DNA of 50,314 bases from Candidatus Allofournierella merdavium (GCA_019118765.1 DWYI01000045.1:1-50314), one strand, 5' to 3'. Shown: positions 1 to 8,253, counted from the stretch's first letter. The notes: generated by a model from the sequence alone, not told the origin. Numbers and translations are program-made.

Positions 1-501
1 GTCGCCGCTGCCCAGGATGACCACCCGGCGGCCCACCATGTAGCCCTCCATGTTGAGGAAGCGCTGGGCCGCCCCGGCGGTGAACACGCCGGCGCACCGC
101 TCGCCGGGGGTGCTGATGGCGCCCCGGGTGCGCTCCCGGCAGCCCATGGCCAGCACGATGGTCTTTGTCTCCAGCACCATGTAGCCGTCGGCGCCGTTGA
201 TGGCGTGCACCTGATGGGGCGCGCCGTCCTCGCCCGGCACCACCTGAAGCACCATGGTGTCCAGCTTGACCTGCACGCCGGTGGCCTTCAGCATGTCGAT
301 GTAGCGCCCGGCATACTCCGGGCCGGTGAGCTCTTCCTTGAAGCGCTGCAAACCGAAGCCGTTGTGGATGCACTGGTTCAGAATGCCGCCCAGTTCCTTG
401 TCACGCTCCAGCACGAGGATGTTCTTCACGCCCTCGTCCCAGGCTTTGCAGGCGGCGGCAAGGCCCGCAGGGCCGCCGCCCACCACGATCAGATCATACA
501 T
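1..501 (-). CDS. GlpB-like FAD/NAD(P) oxidoreductase, 3' end outside window
   Basis: The first 167 codons of a flavin-dependent oxidoreductase. The N-terminus MYDLIVVGGGPAG is a Rossmann GxGxxG dinucleotide fold, followed by an ERDKELGGILNQC stretch typical of the pyridine-nucleotide disulfide/GlpB-like oxidoreductases that pair with GlpA-type proteins in Clostridia. A second nucleotide-binding glycine motif (VVILGSGD) starts at the window edge. The ATG at 501 lies 8 bases inside the end of the upstream GlpA-like gene, so the two are translationally coupled. I infer it is a subunit of an anaerobic glycerol-3-phosphate dehydrogenase-like complex. In related genomes a small DUF1667 protein often follows, but that position is outside the window. 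The specific electron acceptor cannot be read from the sequence. Confidence 0.88.
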   Translation of the reverse strand, partial: MYDLIVVGGGPAGLAAACKAWDEGVKNILVLERDKELGGILNQCIHNGFGLQRFKEELTGPEYAGRYIDMLKATGVQVKLDTMVLQVVPGEDGAPHQVHAINGADGYMVLETKTIVLAMGCRERTRGAISTPGERCAGVFTAGAAQRFLNMEGYMVGRRVVILGSGD

Positions 502-1942
502 TTGCGTTCCCTCCCGTCTTGGTCCTGCCCGTCAGGATGGTGCTGCCCGCCTGTTCCAGCAGCACTTCGGCCTGGTCCAGCCCCAGCTCCCGGGCGATGA
601 TCTCCTGCACCCGCGGGCCGCAGAAGCCGCCCTGGCAGCGGCCCATGCCCGCGTTGCACCGGCGCTTGACGCCGTTGATGGACCGGGGCGGGATGGGGCT
701 GTGCAGCGCCGCCACGATCTCCCCCTCGGTCACGGTCTCACACCGGCAGACCACCCGGCCGTAGCGGGGGTCTTTGCGGATGAGTTCGTTCTTTTCCTCG
801 GCGGAGAGCTCCTTGAAGACGATGTGCTCCCGCTTGTCCTGGAAGGAGGGGTCGGGCTCCAGGGTCAGGCCGTCCGCCGCCAGCATTTCCGCCGCCAGTC
901 TGGCGATGGCCGGCGCGCTGGAAAGGCCCGGGCTCTTGATGCCCGCCAGGTCGATGAACCCGGGGTGGGCCTTGCTCTCCTCGATGATGAAGTCGCTGCG
1001 GGTGGTGTTGGCCCGCAGCCCCGCAAAGTTGCGGATGTTCTGCCGCCACTCGATGCCCGGCACGCTGCGGGCGGCCTTGGCGCGCACCTCGGCCATGCCG
1101 GCGGCGGTGTTGCCCAGGTCCAGCCGGTCCTCCACGCTCTCGGCGTTGGGGCCGCAGATCAGGTTGCCGTGCACCGTGGGGGCCACCAGCACGCCCTTGC
1201 CCTCCGGCCCGGGGCACTGGAAGATCACCCGGCTCACCCGGCTGTGCTCGGATTTGTCCAGCAGGTAGTATTCGCCCCGGCTGGGCAGGGTGTGCCAGTC
1301 GGCGGGCTCCAGCATCTCGTGCACCCGGTCGGCGTCCACGCCGGCGGCGTTCAGCACAAAGCGGGCGGACACGTCGCCCTGGGGCGTGTGCAGCACAAAG
1401 CCCCCGTCCACCGCCTCGATGCCGGTGACCGGGCAGTCCCGCCGCAGCTCCACCCCGCCGCGCACGGCGGTCTCCGCCATGGCGATGGCAAAGCCCCAGG
1501 GGTCGATGACCCCGGCGCTGGGCGCCAGCAGCGCGCCGCACACCTCCTCGGAGAGGCCCGGCTCCATCGCCCGGGCCTCCATGCCCGAGAGCAGCCGCAG
1601 GCCGGGCACGCCGTTTTTGCAGCCCCGGTCATAGAGGGTGCGCAGGGTGTCCATCTGCTCGGGGGCGAAGGCCACCACCAGCGAGCCCACCCGCTTGAAG
1701 GGCGCCTGCAGCTTCTCGCAGATCTCGCCGGTGAGCCGGTTGCCCTCCACATTGAGCCGGGCCATCAGGGTGCCCGGCTCGGGGTCGTAGCCCGCGTGGA
1801 TGATGGCGCTGTTGGCCTTGGTGGTGCCGGCGGCGATGTCCGCCGCGGCCTCCAGCACCGCCACCCGCAGCTTGTAGCGGGCCAGCTCGTAGGCCGTGGC
1901 CGCGCCCACCACGCCGCAGCCGATGATGACAACATCATACAT
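494..1942 (-). CDS. glpA: GlpA-like FAD-dependent glycerol-3-phosphate dehydrogenase with BFD-type [2Fe-2S] domain
   Basis: A 482-residue protein. Residues 1-30 hold the FAD fold (VVIIGCGVVGAATAYEL). The middle is a DAO-type oxidoreductase domain. The C-terminal part has VCRCETVTEGEIV followed by CNAGMGRCQGGFCGP, the cysteine pattern of a BFD-like [2Fe-2S] domain found in GlpA and related dehydrogenases. The expected role is oxidation of glycerol-3-phosphate to dihydroxyacetone phosphate, passing electrons to the partner flavoprotein encoded just downstream. The start at 1942 is preceded by GGGAGG at normal spacing; an in-frame ATG at 2017 lies inside the leader terminator and is unlikely. 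glpP and glpK nearby support a glycerol role, although the same family also oxidises other 2-hydroxyacids. Confidence 0.88.
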   Translation of the reverse strand: MYDVVIIGCGVVGAATAYELARYKLRVAVLEAAADIAAGTTKANSAIIHAGYDPEPGTLMARLNVEGNRLTGEICEKLQAPFKRVGSLVVAFAPEQMDTLRTLYDRGCKNGVPGLRLLSGMEARAMEPGLSEEVCGALLAPSAGVIDPWGFAIAMAETAVRGGVELRRDCPVTGIEAVDGGFVLHTPQGDVSARFVLNAAGVDADRVHEMLEPADWHTLPSRGEYYLLDKSEHSRVSRVIFQCPGPEGKGVLVAPTVHGNLICGPNAESVEDRLDLGNTAAGMAEVRAKAARSVPGIEWRQNIRNFAGLRANTTRSDFIIEESKAHPGFIDLAGIKSPGLSSAPAIARLAAEMLAADGLTLEPDPSFQDKREHIVFKELSAEEKNELIRKDPRYGRVVCRCETVTEGEIVAALHSPIPPRSINGVKRRCNAGMGRCQGGFCGPRVQEIIARELGLDQAEVLLEQAGSTILTGRTKTGGNANV

Positions 1943-2004
1943 AGACGATAACCTCCCAAACCGAATTGTCGTCAGCCGGAGCCGCTGCCCCGCGATCGAC
2001 AAAA

Positions 2005-2060
2005 TAAAAAAGAGCAAAGCAAACGCCCCCCGCCATGCGGGAAACGGGCTGCTTTACTCT
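2005..2060 (-). terminator. Leader terminator (attenuator) upstream of glpA
   Basis: On the minus strand an 11-bp stem pairs 2050-2060 with 2011-2021 (one G-U pair) around a GC-rich inner hairpin, followed by a run of U. It lies between the glpA promoter and the glpA start, so it must be read through for expression. GlpP, whose gene is at 4859-5431, is known in Bacillus subtilis to antiterminate at leader terminators of glp genes. The 5' side begins GTTTGAGAGTAAAGC, resembling ACGAGAGCGGAGC in the glpP leader. Confidence 0.8.
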
Positions 2061-2094
2061 CAAACACGAAGCAGTTGTTCATTTGACAGTGCCA

Positions 2095-2124
2095 ATTATA
2101 CCAAACCGGCGGCGCAAATTGCAA
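2095..2124 (-). promoter_or_regulatory. Sigma-A promoter for glpA operon
   Basis: Minus-strand TTGCAA (2124-2119), an 18-base spacer and a perfect TATAAT (2100-2095). It puts the start of transcription near 2088, about 30 nt before the leader terminator. Confidence 0.7.
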
Positions 2125-2155
2125 TAGGCCGGGATCGTTTCAGCGAAACAGAGAT

Positions 2156-2190
2156 CTTTTGTGCGCGCTGATGCGCGTTCTGCACAAAAG
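2156..2190. repeat. Inverted repeat CTTTTGTGC...GCACAAAAG in divergent intergenic region
   Basis: Perfect 9-bp arms at 2156-2164 and 2182-2190 enclose a second GCGC/GCGC pair. It lies upstream of both the glpA promoter (minus strand) and the hydrolase promoter (plus strand), where an operator would sit. No regulator is identified. Confidence 0.5.
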
Positions 2191-2218
2191 TTTGTCAATA
2201 AATTCTCAATGTCGTTTC

Positions 2219-2240
2219 GCCCTTTAATGTAATAAAGGGC
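2219..2240. repeat. Inverted repeat GCCCTTTA-6-TAAAGGGC
   Basis: Perfect 8-bp arms with a 6-base spacer, 30 bp from the preceding inverted repeat and about 60 bp before the hydrolase -35 box. It could be an operator or a small hairpin. Together with the promoters, the leader terminators and the 2156-2190 repeat, it accounts for what I can see in the 567-bp gap 1943-2509; no gene is visible there. Confidence 0.45.
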
Positions 2241-2302
2241 GAGGGGAGAGGCCTCCCGGAGGTCACAAAAATAATCGTCCACAGAATCAAAAAGTATTCA
2301 GA

Positions 2303-2331
2303 TTGACAAATAAACATTTCGGATGTACCAT
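2303..2331 (+). promoter_or_regulatory. Promoter for membrane hydrolase gene
   Basis: Perfect TTGACA (2303-2308), a 17-base spacer and TACCAT (2326-2331). Transcription would start near 2338, about 30 nt before the leader terminator at 2368. Confidence 0.6.
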
Positions 2332-2367
2332 AAAATTGCTTTGAAGGTCCGCCGGAGGGTTTGAGAA

Positions 2368-2407
2368 GGGGGGGCAAAGGCAGCAGTGCCTTTGCGCCCT
2401 TTTTTTG
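2368..2407 (+). terminator. Leader terminator upstream of membrane hydrolase
   Basis: A GC-rich stem built on GGGGCAAAGGCA and TGCCTTTGCGCCC, followed by seven T residues. No plus-strand gene lies upstream, so it can only act on the leader of the 2510 gene. It is preceded by GGGTTTGAGAAGG, which shares TTTGAGA with the glpA leader. Confidence 0.75.
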
Positions 2408-2509
2408 CGGCGGCCAGAGAAAGGAGGGAGGACGCGCGCCCGGGCGCGGGCATACAGGCGGGCAAAGCCGCCTGAGAGCAGGAGCCAGGAAACGACAGGA
2501 GGAATCAAG

Positions 2510-4642
2510 ATGGAAACGACGGCAAAGAAAAAGATCTTCGATTTGAACACGGCGCTGGGCTGCAAGCGGCTGCTGGCGGTGCTGGTGGCCGTGATGCTGG
2601 TGTGCAGCCTGTTTGCCCAGCTGCTTACCACCGACGGAGGGCGCATCAAGGTGGAGAACATCTCCATCGACGCCCGGGGCGCGGTGCTGGAGGGCGAGCT
2701 GTTCTATCCCGTGGGCACCACCGACGAGGACAAGTATCCCGCCGTGGTGATCGTGCCGGGCGCGGGCGTCATCTACGCCCAGATGCGCAGCTTTGCCCAG
2801 GAACTTGCAAAGCGCAATTATGTGGTGTTCAACATCAACGCCTACGGCTCGGGCGCCAGCGAGACGCCCGTCTACAACGAGAACGACCAGGGCATCCTGG
2901 AATACAATATCTTCGGCACCCCCATGGGCTGTCTGGACGCGGTGGACTTTGTGCGCACCCTGCAGTTCGTGGATCAGGAGAACATCGGTGTGATGGGCCA
3001 CTCCCAGGGCTCGCGCCGTTCGGGCTACGCGGCGCTGATGGACTGCGGCTACTACACCCTGAACGACATCCTGCTCACCGTGCTCAACGAGAAGCTGGGC
3101 GTGGAGATCAGCGCGGCGGACATTGAGAAAAACGCCGACGACATCGCCGCCGAGCGGCTGGACGAAAGCGGCTTGAACGCCTACAACATCCTCAAGGAGC
3201 AGGAGACCCAAAACTATAACACCATGATCCGCAGCGCCTGCCTGGTGGGCTCCACCGCGGAGTACGTCAACCCCACCGCGGTGGTAACGGTGGCCGGCCA
3301 TGAGGTCACCCGCAGCTGCCAGGTGAATCTGTGCATCATCAACGGCACCTTCGATTACGGCTATGTGGGCTTCAATACCTCGGAAGACCTGAAGAACGCC
3401 TGGTACATCGCCCCGGAGGACGAGGTGGTGCAGGGCGCCTATTACAGCCTGAACGACGCCGCCGGCGCCAACGAGATCATCGGCACCTACCGGCAGGATA
3501 CCGCCGCCGACAATCAGGCCCTGGCGGACGCCATCCGGAACCGCACCCTGCGCACGGTGCTGCTCACCAACGAGACCCACTCCAAGGAGTTCTTCTCCAA
3601 CCAGACCACGGCGATGGTCATCGACTACTTCAACCAAACCCTCTCCGCCGACCCCGCCCGCGCGGTCACCGACCCCGGCGAGATGACCTTCATGTGGCGT
3701 GAGGCCTTCAACTTTGTGGCGCTGCTGGCCATGGTGGCCATGCTGGTGCCCATCGTCCGCCTGCTGGCCATGACCCGCAAATACCAGCCCTGTGTCAGCG
3801 GCCGGGCCACCATCCCCGCCGCCCGCAATCAGAAACTGGGCAACATCCTGGTGGTGGTGGGCACCATCCTGCTCAACGGCGCGGCCATCTACTTCGGCAA
3901 CGCCCAGAAGGCGCCCTTCACCTTCACCGCCAGCGGCTTCTTCCCCCTGATGATCACCTGCTGGGCGCCCATCTACTTCCTGGAGTGGCTGGCCATCTTC
4001 GGGGCGGTCATCGCGCTGGCCTACACCCTGGTCACCTCCAGCTTCGCCAGCCTCAAGGCCTTTGTGAAGGAGATGTTCACCTGCGGGCCCAAGATCATTC
4101 TGAAGGACCTGGGCATCGCCGCGGTGTTTGTGGCGGCGGCGTATCTGATGATGTCCCTCACCCGGTACCTGTTCTATCAGGATTTCCGGCTGTGGATGGT
4201 CATGTTCTCGCCCCTCACCGCCGACCAGTGGCTGATCGTGGCCCGGTATGCCCTGCTCATCCTGCCCTTCATGTTCGTCACCAACCTGGCCACCAACTAC
4301 CTGTCGGACATGACCATCGGCAAAAAGGGCACCACGCTGGACGTGGTCATCACGGTGGCGCTGGCGGTGGCGGGCGTCTGGGCGCTGTGCGGCATCACCC
4401 ACATCGTAGACTACAGCGGCATGATGCCCGGCAAGTCGGTCACCTCCTTCCTGCTGACCTACGGCGCGGTGCTCTTTTTGCCCATCCTCACCTTTGTCAG
4501 CCGCAAGGCCTACCAGCTGACCAAAACGGTTTGGGTCGGCACCTTCGTGAACACCATTCTCATGGCCTGGATGCTGGTGTGCATGTCCGGCACCAATGGC
4601 TCCTATGTGCCCCAGACCTGGATCACCAACTTCCTGGGCTGA
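2510..4642 (+). CDS. Membrane-anchored alpha/beta-hydrolase with polytopic C-terminal domain
   Basis: A 710-residue protein in two parts. A membrane anchor (about residues 19-40) leads into an alpha/beta-hydrolase domain with nucleophile elbow GHSQG (Ser165). Asp282 (in GTFDYGYVG) and His357 (in NETHSKEFF) are candidate triad partners. From about residue 400 there are roughly eight hydrophobic segments to the C-terminus. The hydrolase half should be extracytoplasmic if the anchor inserts in the usual orientation. The start is fixed by AGGAGG before ATG 2510. The substrate is unknown; esterase or dienelactone-hydrolase-like chemistry is only a fold-level guess. It stands alone between divergent glpA and glpP and has its own attenuated leader. 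Confidence 0.78.
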   Translation: METTAKKKIFDLNTALGCKRLLAVLVAVMLVCSLFAQLLTTDGGRIKVENISIDARGAVLEGELFYPVGTTDEDKYPAVVIVPGAGVIYAQMRSFAQELAKRNYVVFNINAYGSGASETPVYNENDQGILEYNIFGTPMGCLDAVDFVRTLQFVDQENIGVMGHSQGSRRSGYAALMDCGYYTLNDILLTVLNEKLGVEISAADIEKNADDIAAERLDESGLNAYNILKEQETQNYNTMIRSACLVGSTAEYVNPTAVVTVAGHEVTRSCQVNLCIINGTFDYGYVGFNTSEDLKNAWYIAPEDEVVQGAYYSLNDAAGANEIIGTYRQDTAADNQALADAIRNRTLRTVLLTNETHSKEFFSNQTTAMVIDYFNQTLSADPARAVTDPGEMTFMWREAFNFVALLAMVAMLVPIVRLLAMTRKYQPCVSGRATIPAARNQKLGNILVVVGTILLNGAAIYFGNAQKAPFTFTASGFFPLMITCWAPIYFLEWLAIFGAVIALAYTLVTSSFASLKAFVKEMFTCGPKIILKDLGIAAVFVAAAYLMMSLTRYLFYQDFRLWMVMFSPLTADQWLIVARYALLILPFMFVTNLATNYLSDMTIGKKGTTLDVVITVALAVAGVWALCGITHIVDYSGMMPGKSVTSFLLTYGAVLFLPILTFVSRKAYQLTKTVWVGTFVNTILMAWMLVCMSGTNGSYVPQTWITNFLG

Positions 4643-4717
4643 CGGGTACGCCTTGTACATTTTGAATAGAAAAACGCTTTTCGGATGGTGGTATATAACA
4701 AAAACCACAGGGCCCGC

Positions 4718-4746
4718 TTTACAATGGTAAAAATATCTGCGATAAT
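4718..4746 (+). promoter_or_regulatory. Sigma-A promoter for glpP-glpK
   Basis: TTTACA (4718-4723), a 17-base spacer and GATAAT (4741-4746). Transcription would start near 4753, immediately before the GAGAGCGGAGC segment and the leader terminator. Confidence 0.7.
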
Positions 4747-4769
4747 ATATATCGTCCAAACGAGAGCGG

Positions 4770-4802
4770 AGCGGGGCGAACGGTGGTTCGCCCCGCTTTT
4801 TC
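4770..4802 (+). terminator. Leader terminator before glpP
   Basis: A perfect 11-bp stem (4770-4780 with 4787-4797), a 6-base loop and a T run. It lies only about 17 nt after the predicted transcript start and before glpP, so glpP-glpK expression requires read-through. This fits autoregulated GlpP antitermination. Confidence 0.8.
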
Positions 4803-4858
4803 AAATGGTTTATTTTTTGTCAAACCCGGCCGCGCAGGCCGTCAAGGGAGTGTTGGGG

Positions 4859-5431
4859 TTGGAGAATGCACAGGCCAAAAAACAGCGCATGGTGGACTGC
4901 CCGGTGATCGCGGCGGTGAAGGACGAGGCGGGCCTTGCCGCCGCGCTGAAAAGCGAGTGCGAGGTGGTCTTTCTTTTGTTCGGCACGGTGGTGAACATCC
5001 CCGACCTGGTGGAGCGGGTGCGGGCCGCCGGCAAGCTGGCCATTGTGCACATCGACCTGTTGGACGGGCTGAGCCAGCGGGAGGTGGCGGTGGACGGCCT
5101 GGCGCGGATGTGCGCGCCGGACGGCATCATCTCCACCCGGCCCGCCCTGGTGCGCCGGGCGCGGCATCTGGGCCTGCTCACGGTGCAGCGGGCCTTTATC
5201 CTGGACTCGCTGGCTCTGTCCAACCTGCCTGCCCAGCTGGCGGTGGGCAAGCCGGACTTCATTGAAATATTGCCGGGCATCATGCCCCGGGTGATCACCG
5301 AGATCACCCAGGCCACCGCCACGCCGGTGATCGCCGGCGGGCTGATCAAATACAAGGACGAGGTCATGGCCGCCATGCGGGCGGGGGCGGCGGCGGTGTC
5401 CACCACCTGCCCGGCGGTCTGGGAGATGTAA
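4859..5431 (+). CDS. glpP: GlpP, glycerol-3-phosphate-responsive antiterminator
   Basis: About 190 residues from the chosen start, the usual length of GlpP. The family core is clear: [17 protein letters not shown] near the N-terminus, then [42 protein letters not shown] and [15 protein letters not shown], a TIM-barrel-like phosphate-binding protein. It binds glycerol-3-phosphate and lets RNA polymerase pass terminators in glp leaders. The start is uncertain. TTG 4859 has AAGGGAG at 4844-4850 with good spacing. ATG 4805 has no ribosome site and abuts the leader terminator. ATG 4889 would still keep the whole conserved core. It is the first gene of a glpP-glpK operon. Confidence 0.9.
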   Translation: MENAQAKKQRMVDCPVIAAVKDEAGLAAALKSECEVVFLLFGTVVNIPDLVERVRAAGKLAIVHIDLLDGLSQREVAVDGLARMCAPDGIISTRPALVRRARHLGLLTVQRAFILDSLALSNLPAQLAVGKPDFIEILPGIMPRVITEITQATATPVIAGGLIKYKDEVMAAMRAGAAAVSTTCPAVWEM

Positions 5432-5493
5432 AATGGCCCGGCGGGCGCAATGCCCGAAGCGGGAGAAACATATACAGAAGGAGGCGCCACGCC

Positions 5494-6984
5494 GTGAAGA
5501 AGTATGTGATCGCCCTGGATCAGGGCACCACCAGCAGCCGCTGCATCCTGTTCGACGAGCATCAGAACATCGTGCAGCTGGCCCAGAAGGAGTTCACCCA
5601 GCACTATCCCCATCCCGGCTGGGTGGAACACGACCCCATGGAGATCTACTCCAGCCAGTACGGTGTGCTGATGGAGGTGCTGGCCCAGAGCGGGGTGGAC
5701 GTGAAGGAGATCGCCGGCATCGGCATCACCAACCAGCGGGAGACGGCGATCGTGTGGGACAAGGAGACTGGCCGCCCGGTGTACAACGCGATCGTGTGGC
5801 AGTGCCGGCGCACCGCAGCGCTGTGCGAAAAGTTGAAGGAGGACGCGGAGTTCACCGCCTATGTGAAGGAGCGCACCGGCCTGTTGGTGGACGCCTACTT
5901 CTCCGCCACCAAGATCCAATGGATCTTGGAGAACGTGCCCGGCGCCCGGGAGAAGGCCGAGGCGGGCAAACTGCTCTTTGGCACGGTGGACACCTGGCTC
6001 ATCTGGAAACTCACCGGCGGCAAGGTGCATGTGACCGACTACACCAACGCCAGCCGCACCATGCTTTACAACATCCGGGACCTGTGCTGGGACGAGGCCA
6101 TCTGCGCCCGCCTGGGCATCCCCATGGCCATGCTGCCCCAGGTGAAGGGCTGCAGCGAAATTTACGGCTGCATGAACATTCAGGGGGTGGAGGTGCCCAT
6201 CGCGGGCATCGCCGGCGACCAGCAGGCGGCCCTCTTCGGCCAGACCTGCTTTGAGCCGGGCGAGGCGAAAAACACCTACGGCACCGGCTGCTTTTTGCTG
6301 ATGAACACCGGCGACCGGATGTACCAGAGCAAAAACGGCCTGCTCACCACCATCGCCGTGGGCATCGGCGGCAAGGTGCAGTACGCCCTGGAGGGCAGCG
6401 TGTTCGTGGGCGGCGCGGTGGTGCAGTGGCTGCGGGATGAGCTGCACCTGATCACCGAGGCGTCGGACACCGAGTACTTCGCCACCAAGGTGAAGGACTC
6501 GGCCGGCGTCTATGTGGTGCCCGCCTTCACCGGCCTGGGCGCGCCCCACTGGGACATGTACGCCCGGGGCGCCATCCTGGGCCTGACCCGGGGCGCGGGG
6601 CGCAACCACATCATCCGGGCGGCGCTGGAGTCCATCGCCTACCAGACCGCCGACGTGCTCTGGGCCATGGAGGAGGACACCGGCATCCAGCTGCGGGAGC
6701 TGCGGGTGGACGGCGGCGCCTCCGCCAACAACTACCTGATGCAGTTCCAGGCGGATATCGTCTGCCGCACCATCCGCCGGCCCATGATCCGGGAGACCAC
6801 CGCCCTGGGGGCGGCCTATCTGGCCGGTCTGGCCACGGGGGTGTGGTCCAGCCTGGACGACATCCGCAGCCAGTGGACGCTGGATAAACTCTACGAGCCG
6901 GCCATGGAGGAGGAAAAGCGGGCCAGGCTGGTGGCCGGCTGGCACAAGGCCGTGGCCCGCGCGAAGGATTGGGTGGAGGACTGA
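5494..6984 (+). CDS. glpK: Glycerol kinase
   Basis: A 496-residue FGGY kinase of standard length that phosphorylates glycerol to glycerol-3-phosphate in the cytoplasm. Visible motifs are DQGTTSSR (9-16), GITNQRET, and [15 protein letters not shown] with the catalytic Asp at 242. GTG 5494 is preceded by AAGGAGG. In enterococcal and Bacillus GlpK a histidine in a YHFYG-like segment just before PIAG is phosphorylated by the PTS. Here that segment reads [13 protein letters not shown], with Asn228 where the His would align, so PTS activation is probably absent. It lies 62 bp after glpP and ends at a strong terminator. Confidence 0.96.
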   Translation: MKKYVIALDQGTTSSRCILFDEHQNIVQLAQKEFTQHYPHPGWVEHDPMEIYSSQYGVLMEVLAQSGVDVKEIAGIGITNQRETAIVWDKETGRPVYNAIVWQCRRTAALCEKLKEDAEFTAYVKERTGLLVDAYFSATKIQWILENVPGAREKAEAGKLLFGTVDTWLIWKLTGGKVHVTDYTNASRTMLYNIRDLCWDEAICARLGIPMAMLPQVKGCSEIYGCMNIQGVEVPIAGIAGDQQAALFGQTCFEPGEAKNTYGTGCFLLMNTGDRMYQSKNGLLTTIAVGIGGKVQYALEGSVFVGGAVVQWLRDELHLITEASDTEYFATKVKDSAGVYVVPAFTGLGAPHWDMYARGAILGLTRGAGRNHIIRAALESIAYQTADVLWAMEEDTGIQLRELRVDGGASANNYLMQFQADIVCRTIRRPMIRETTALGAAYLAGLATGVWSSLDDIRSQWTLDKLYEPAMEEEKRARLVAGWHKAVARAKDWVED

Positions 6985-7006
6985 GCCCCCGTCATATTGG
7001 TGTTTT

Positions 7007-7049
7007 GCCGCCCCCGGCGGCCCGCACAGGGCCGCCGGGGGCGGCTTTC
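7007..7049 (+). terminator. Terminator after glpK
   Basis: A perfect 17-bp GC stem (7007-7023 with 7029-7045), a 5-base loop and a short T run. Confidence 0.85.
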
Positions 7050-7121
7050 GCATACCGGGCGAGGATTTGGGAATACTGACACCAAACCGCGCGCCGCGCG
7101 AAAAAAGGAGAGAAAAGGAAT

Positions 7122-7580
7122 ATGGCTATGACCAAAAAGGAGCAGAGCCTGTTGAAGGACCTGCAGAACGAGGAAAAACTGTGCGCCGAGAAGTACCAGA
7201 AGGCCGCGGAGGCGGCCTGCGACCCGGCCCTCAAGACCATGCTGGGGCAGATCGCCCAGGCGGAACAGAACCACTACGACACGGTGACGCAGATGCTGGC
7301 GGGCAAGGGGCCCGAACCCCAGACCACCCAGCCCAAAGCGGCAAAACAGCAGCCGGCGCCCGGCCAGTCCGCGGCGAACCGGGCGGGGAAAAAGAAGGAC
7401 GCCTATCTGGTGGCGGACCTGCTGGCCACCGAGAAGTATGTCTCCGCGGCCTACAACACCTCCGTGTTTGAATTCTGCGACGAGAAGAGCCGCCAGGTGC
7501 TCAGCGGCATCCAGCAGCAGGAGCAGCACCACGGCAAACAGCTGTTTGACTATATGCAGGTCAACGGCATGTATCGCTGA
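7122..7580 (+). CDS. CotF-like spore coat protein (ferritin-like helical protein)
   Basis: 152 residues. Two helical pairs, about residues 5-60 and 90-150, are joined by a Gln/Pro/Ala/Lys-rich linker (QTTQPKAAKQQPAPG). Each pair has acidic and Glu/Gln-Xx-His patterns (EEKLCAEKY, AEQNHYDTV; ATEKYVSAAY, QQEQHHGKQL), as in the CotF/ferritin-like family. Family members are spore-coat or general stress proteins of Clostridia. Metal binding is not certain. AAAAGGAG lies just before ATG 7122. The gene is flanked by terminators and seems monocistronic. Confidence 0.75.
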   Translation: MAMTKKEQSLLKDLQNEEKLCAEKYQKAAEAACDPALKTMLGQIAQAEQNHYDTVTQMLAGKGPEPQTTQPKAAKQQPAPGQSAANRAGKKKDAYLVADLLATEKYVSAAYNTSVFEFCDEKSRQVLSGIQQQEQHHGKQLFDYMQVNGMYR

Positions 7581-7589
7581 CAAAAAAAG

Positions 7590-7627
7590 ACGGGTCCCGC
7601 CAGGCACAGCGGGGCCCGTTCCCCTTT
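7590..7627 (+). terminator. Terminator after CotF-like gene
   Basis: An 11-bp stem (7590-7600 with 7609-7619, one G-U) followed by a pyrimidine-rich tail. Confidence 0.7.
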
Positions 7628-7673
7628 GTATGGCAGTTTTCACCGGGGCCTATGCAAACAGGGGAACATCTGC

Positions 7674-7679
7674 TATACT
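7674..7679 (+). promoter_or_regulatory. Extended -10 promoter for the DUF1622 gene
   Basis: TGCTATACT gives an extended -10 element with TG one base upstream of TATACT. No good -35 box is visible. The start codon is 60 bp downstream. Confidence 0.5.
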
Positions 7680-7738
7680 TATATAAAATAAGGAGATGCG
7701 CCCGGCTTTGCGGAAGGCCGGCGCAGGGAGGAGCGAAC

Positions 7739-8215
7739 ATGGAACCGATCGCGAGCATGGCCCCGGCGGCCACGCCGGCCCCGCCGGCCCCGCTGAGCGG
7801 CGCGGAGGCGATGTTTTTCGAGGACTTCTATAACGGGCTGCACGAGGGTCTGGTGACCCTGGTGAACCTGTCGGTGGTGCTGCTGGAATTCATCGGTGTG
7901 GGCGTCATTGTGGTGGCGGCGCTGCAGGGCATCTACAACTATGTGCGCCGCGACCCCCTGACCCGCCTGAAGCTGGCCAAGGGCATGGCCATGGGCCTGG
8001 AGTTCAAGCTGGGCAGCGAGATCCTGCGCACCGTGGTGGTGCGCCAGTTCAGTGAGATCGCCATCGTGGGCGCCATCATCGTGCTGCGGGCGGCGCTGAC
8101 CTTCCTCATCCACTGGGAGATCAAGACCGAAGAGGCCCAGATGGAGCAGGAACTGGAGCAAAAGCAGGCCCTCATCCAGGGCGGCGAGGAGACCGCGGAC
8201 CGGCAGCAGGAATGA
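7739..8215 (+). CDS. DUF1622 family membrane protein
   Basis: 158 residues. An Ala/Pro-rich N-terminus is followed by three hydrophobic segments (about 40-65, 95-112 and 115-132) and a charged, Gln/Glu-rich cytosolic tail. The LARGE-type conserved stretch of the family can be recognised in RRDPLTRLKLAKGMAMGLEFKLGSEILRT. Function is unknown. ATG 7739 follows GGGAGGAG. The gene is single, between the CotF-like gene and the tRNA operon. Confidence 0.75.
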   Translation: MEPIASMAPAATPAPPAPLSGAEAMFFEDFYNGLHEGLVTLVNLSVVLLEFIGVGVIVVAALQGIYNYVRRDPLTRLKLAKGMAMGLEFKLGSEILRTVVVRQFSEIAIVGAIIVLRAALTFLIHWEIKTEEAQMEQELEQKQALIQGGEETADRQQE

Positions 8216-8253
8216 ACCCGGCGCGAAAAATCAAAAAAATTCGTCCCTCCGCA

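Noticed and set aside
4685-4804. Longer GlpP starting at 4685
   Set aside because: This would translate the promoter and leader terminator; family homology starts only near 4880.
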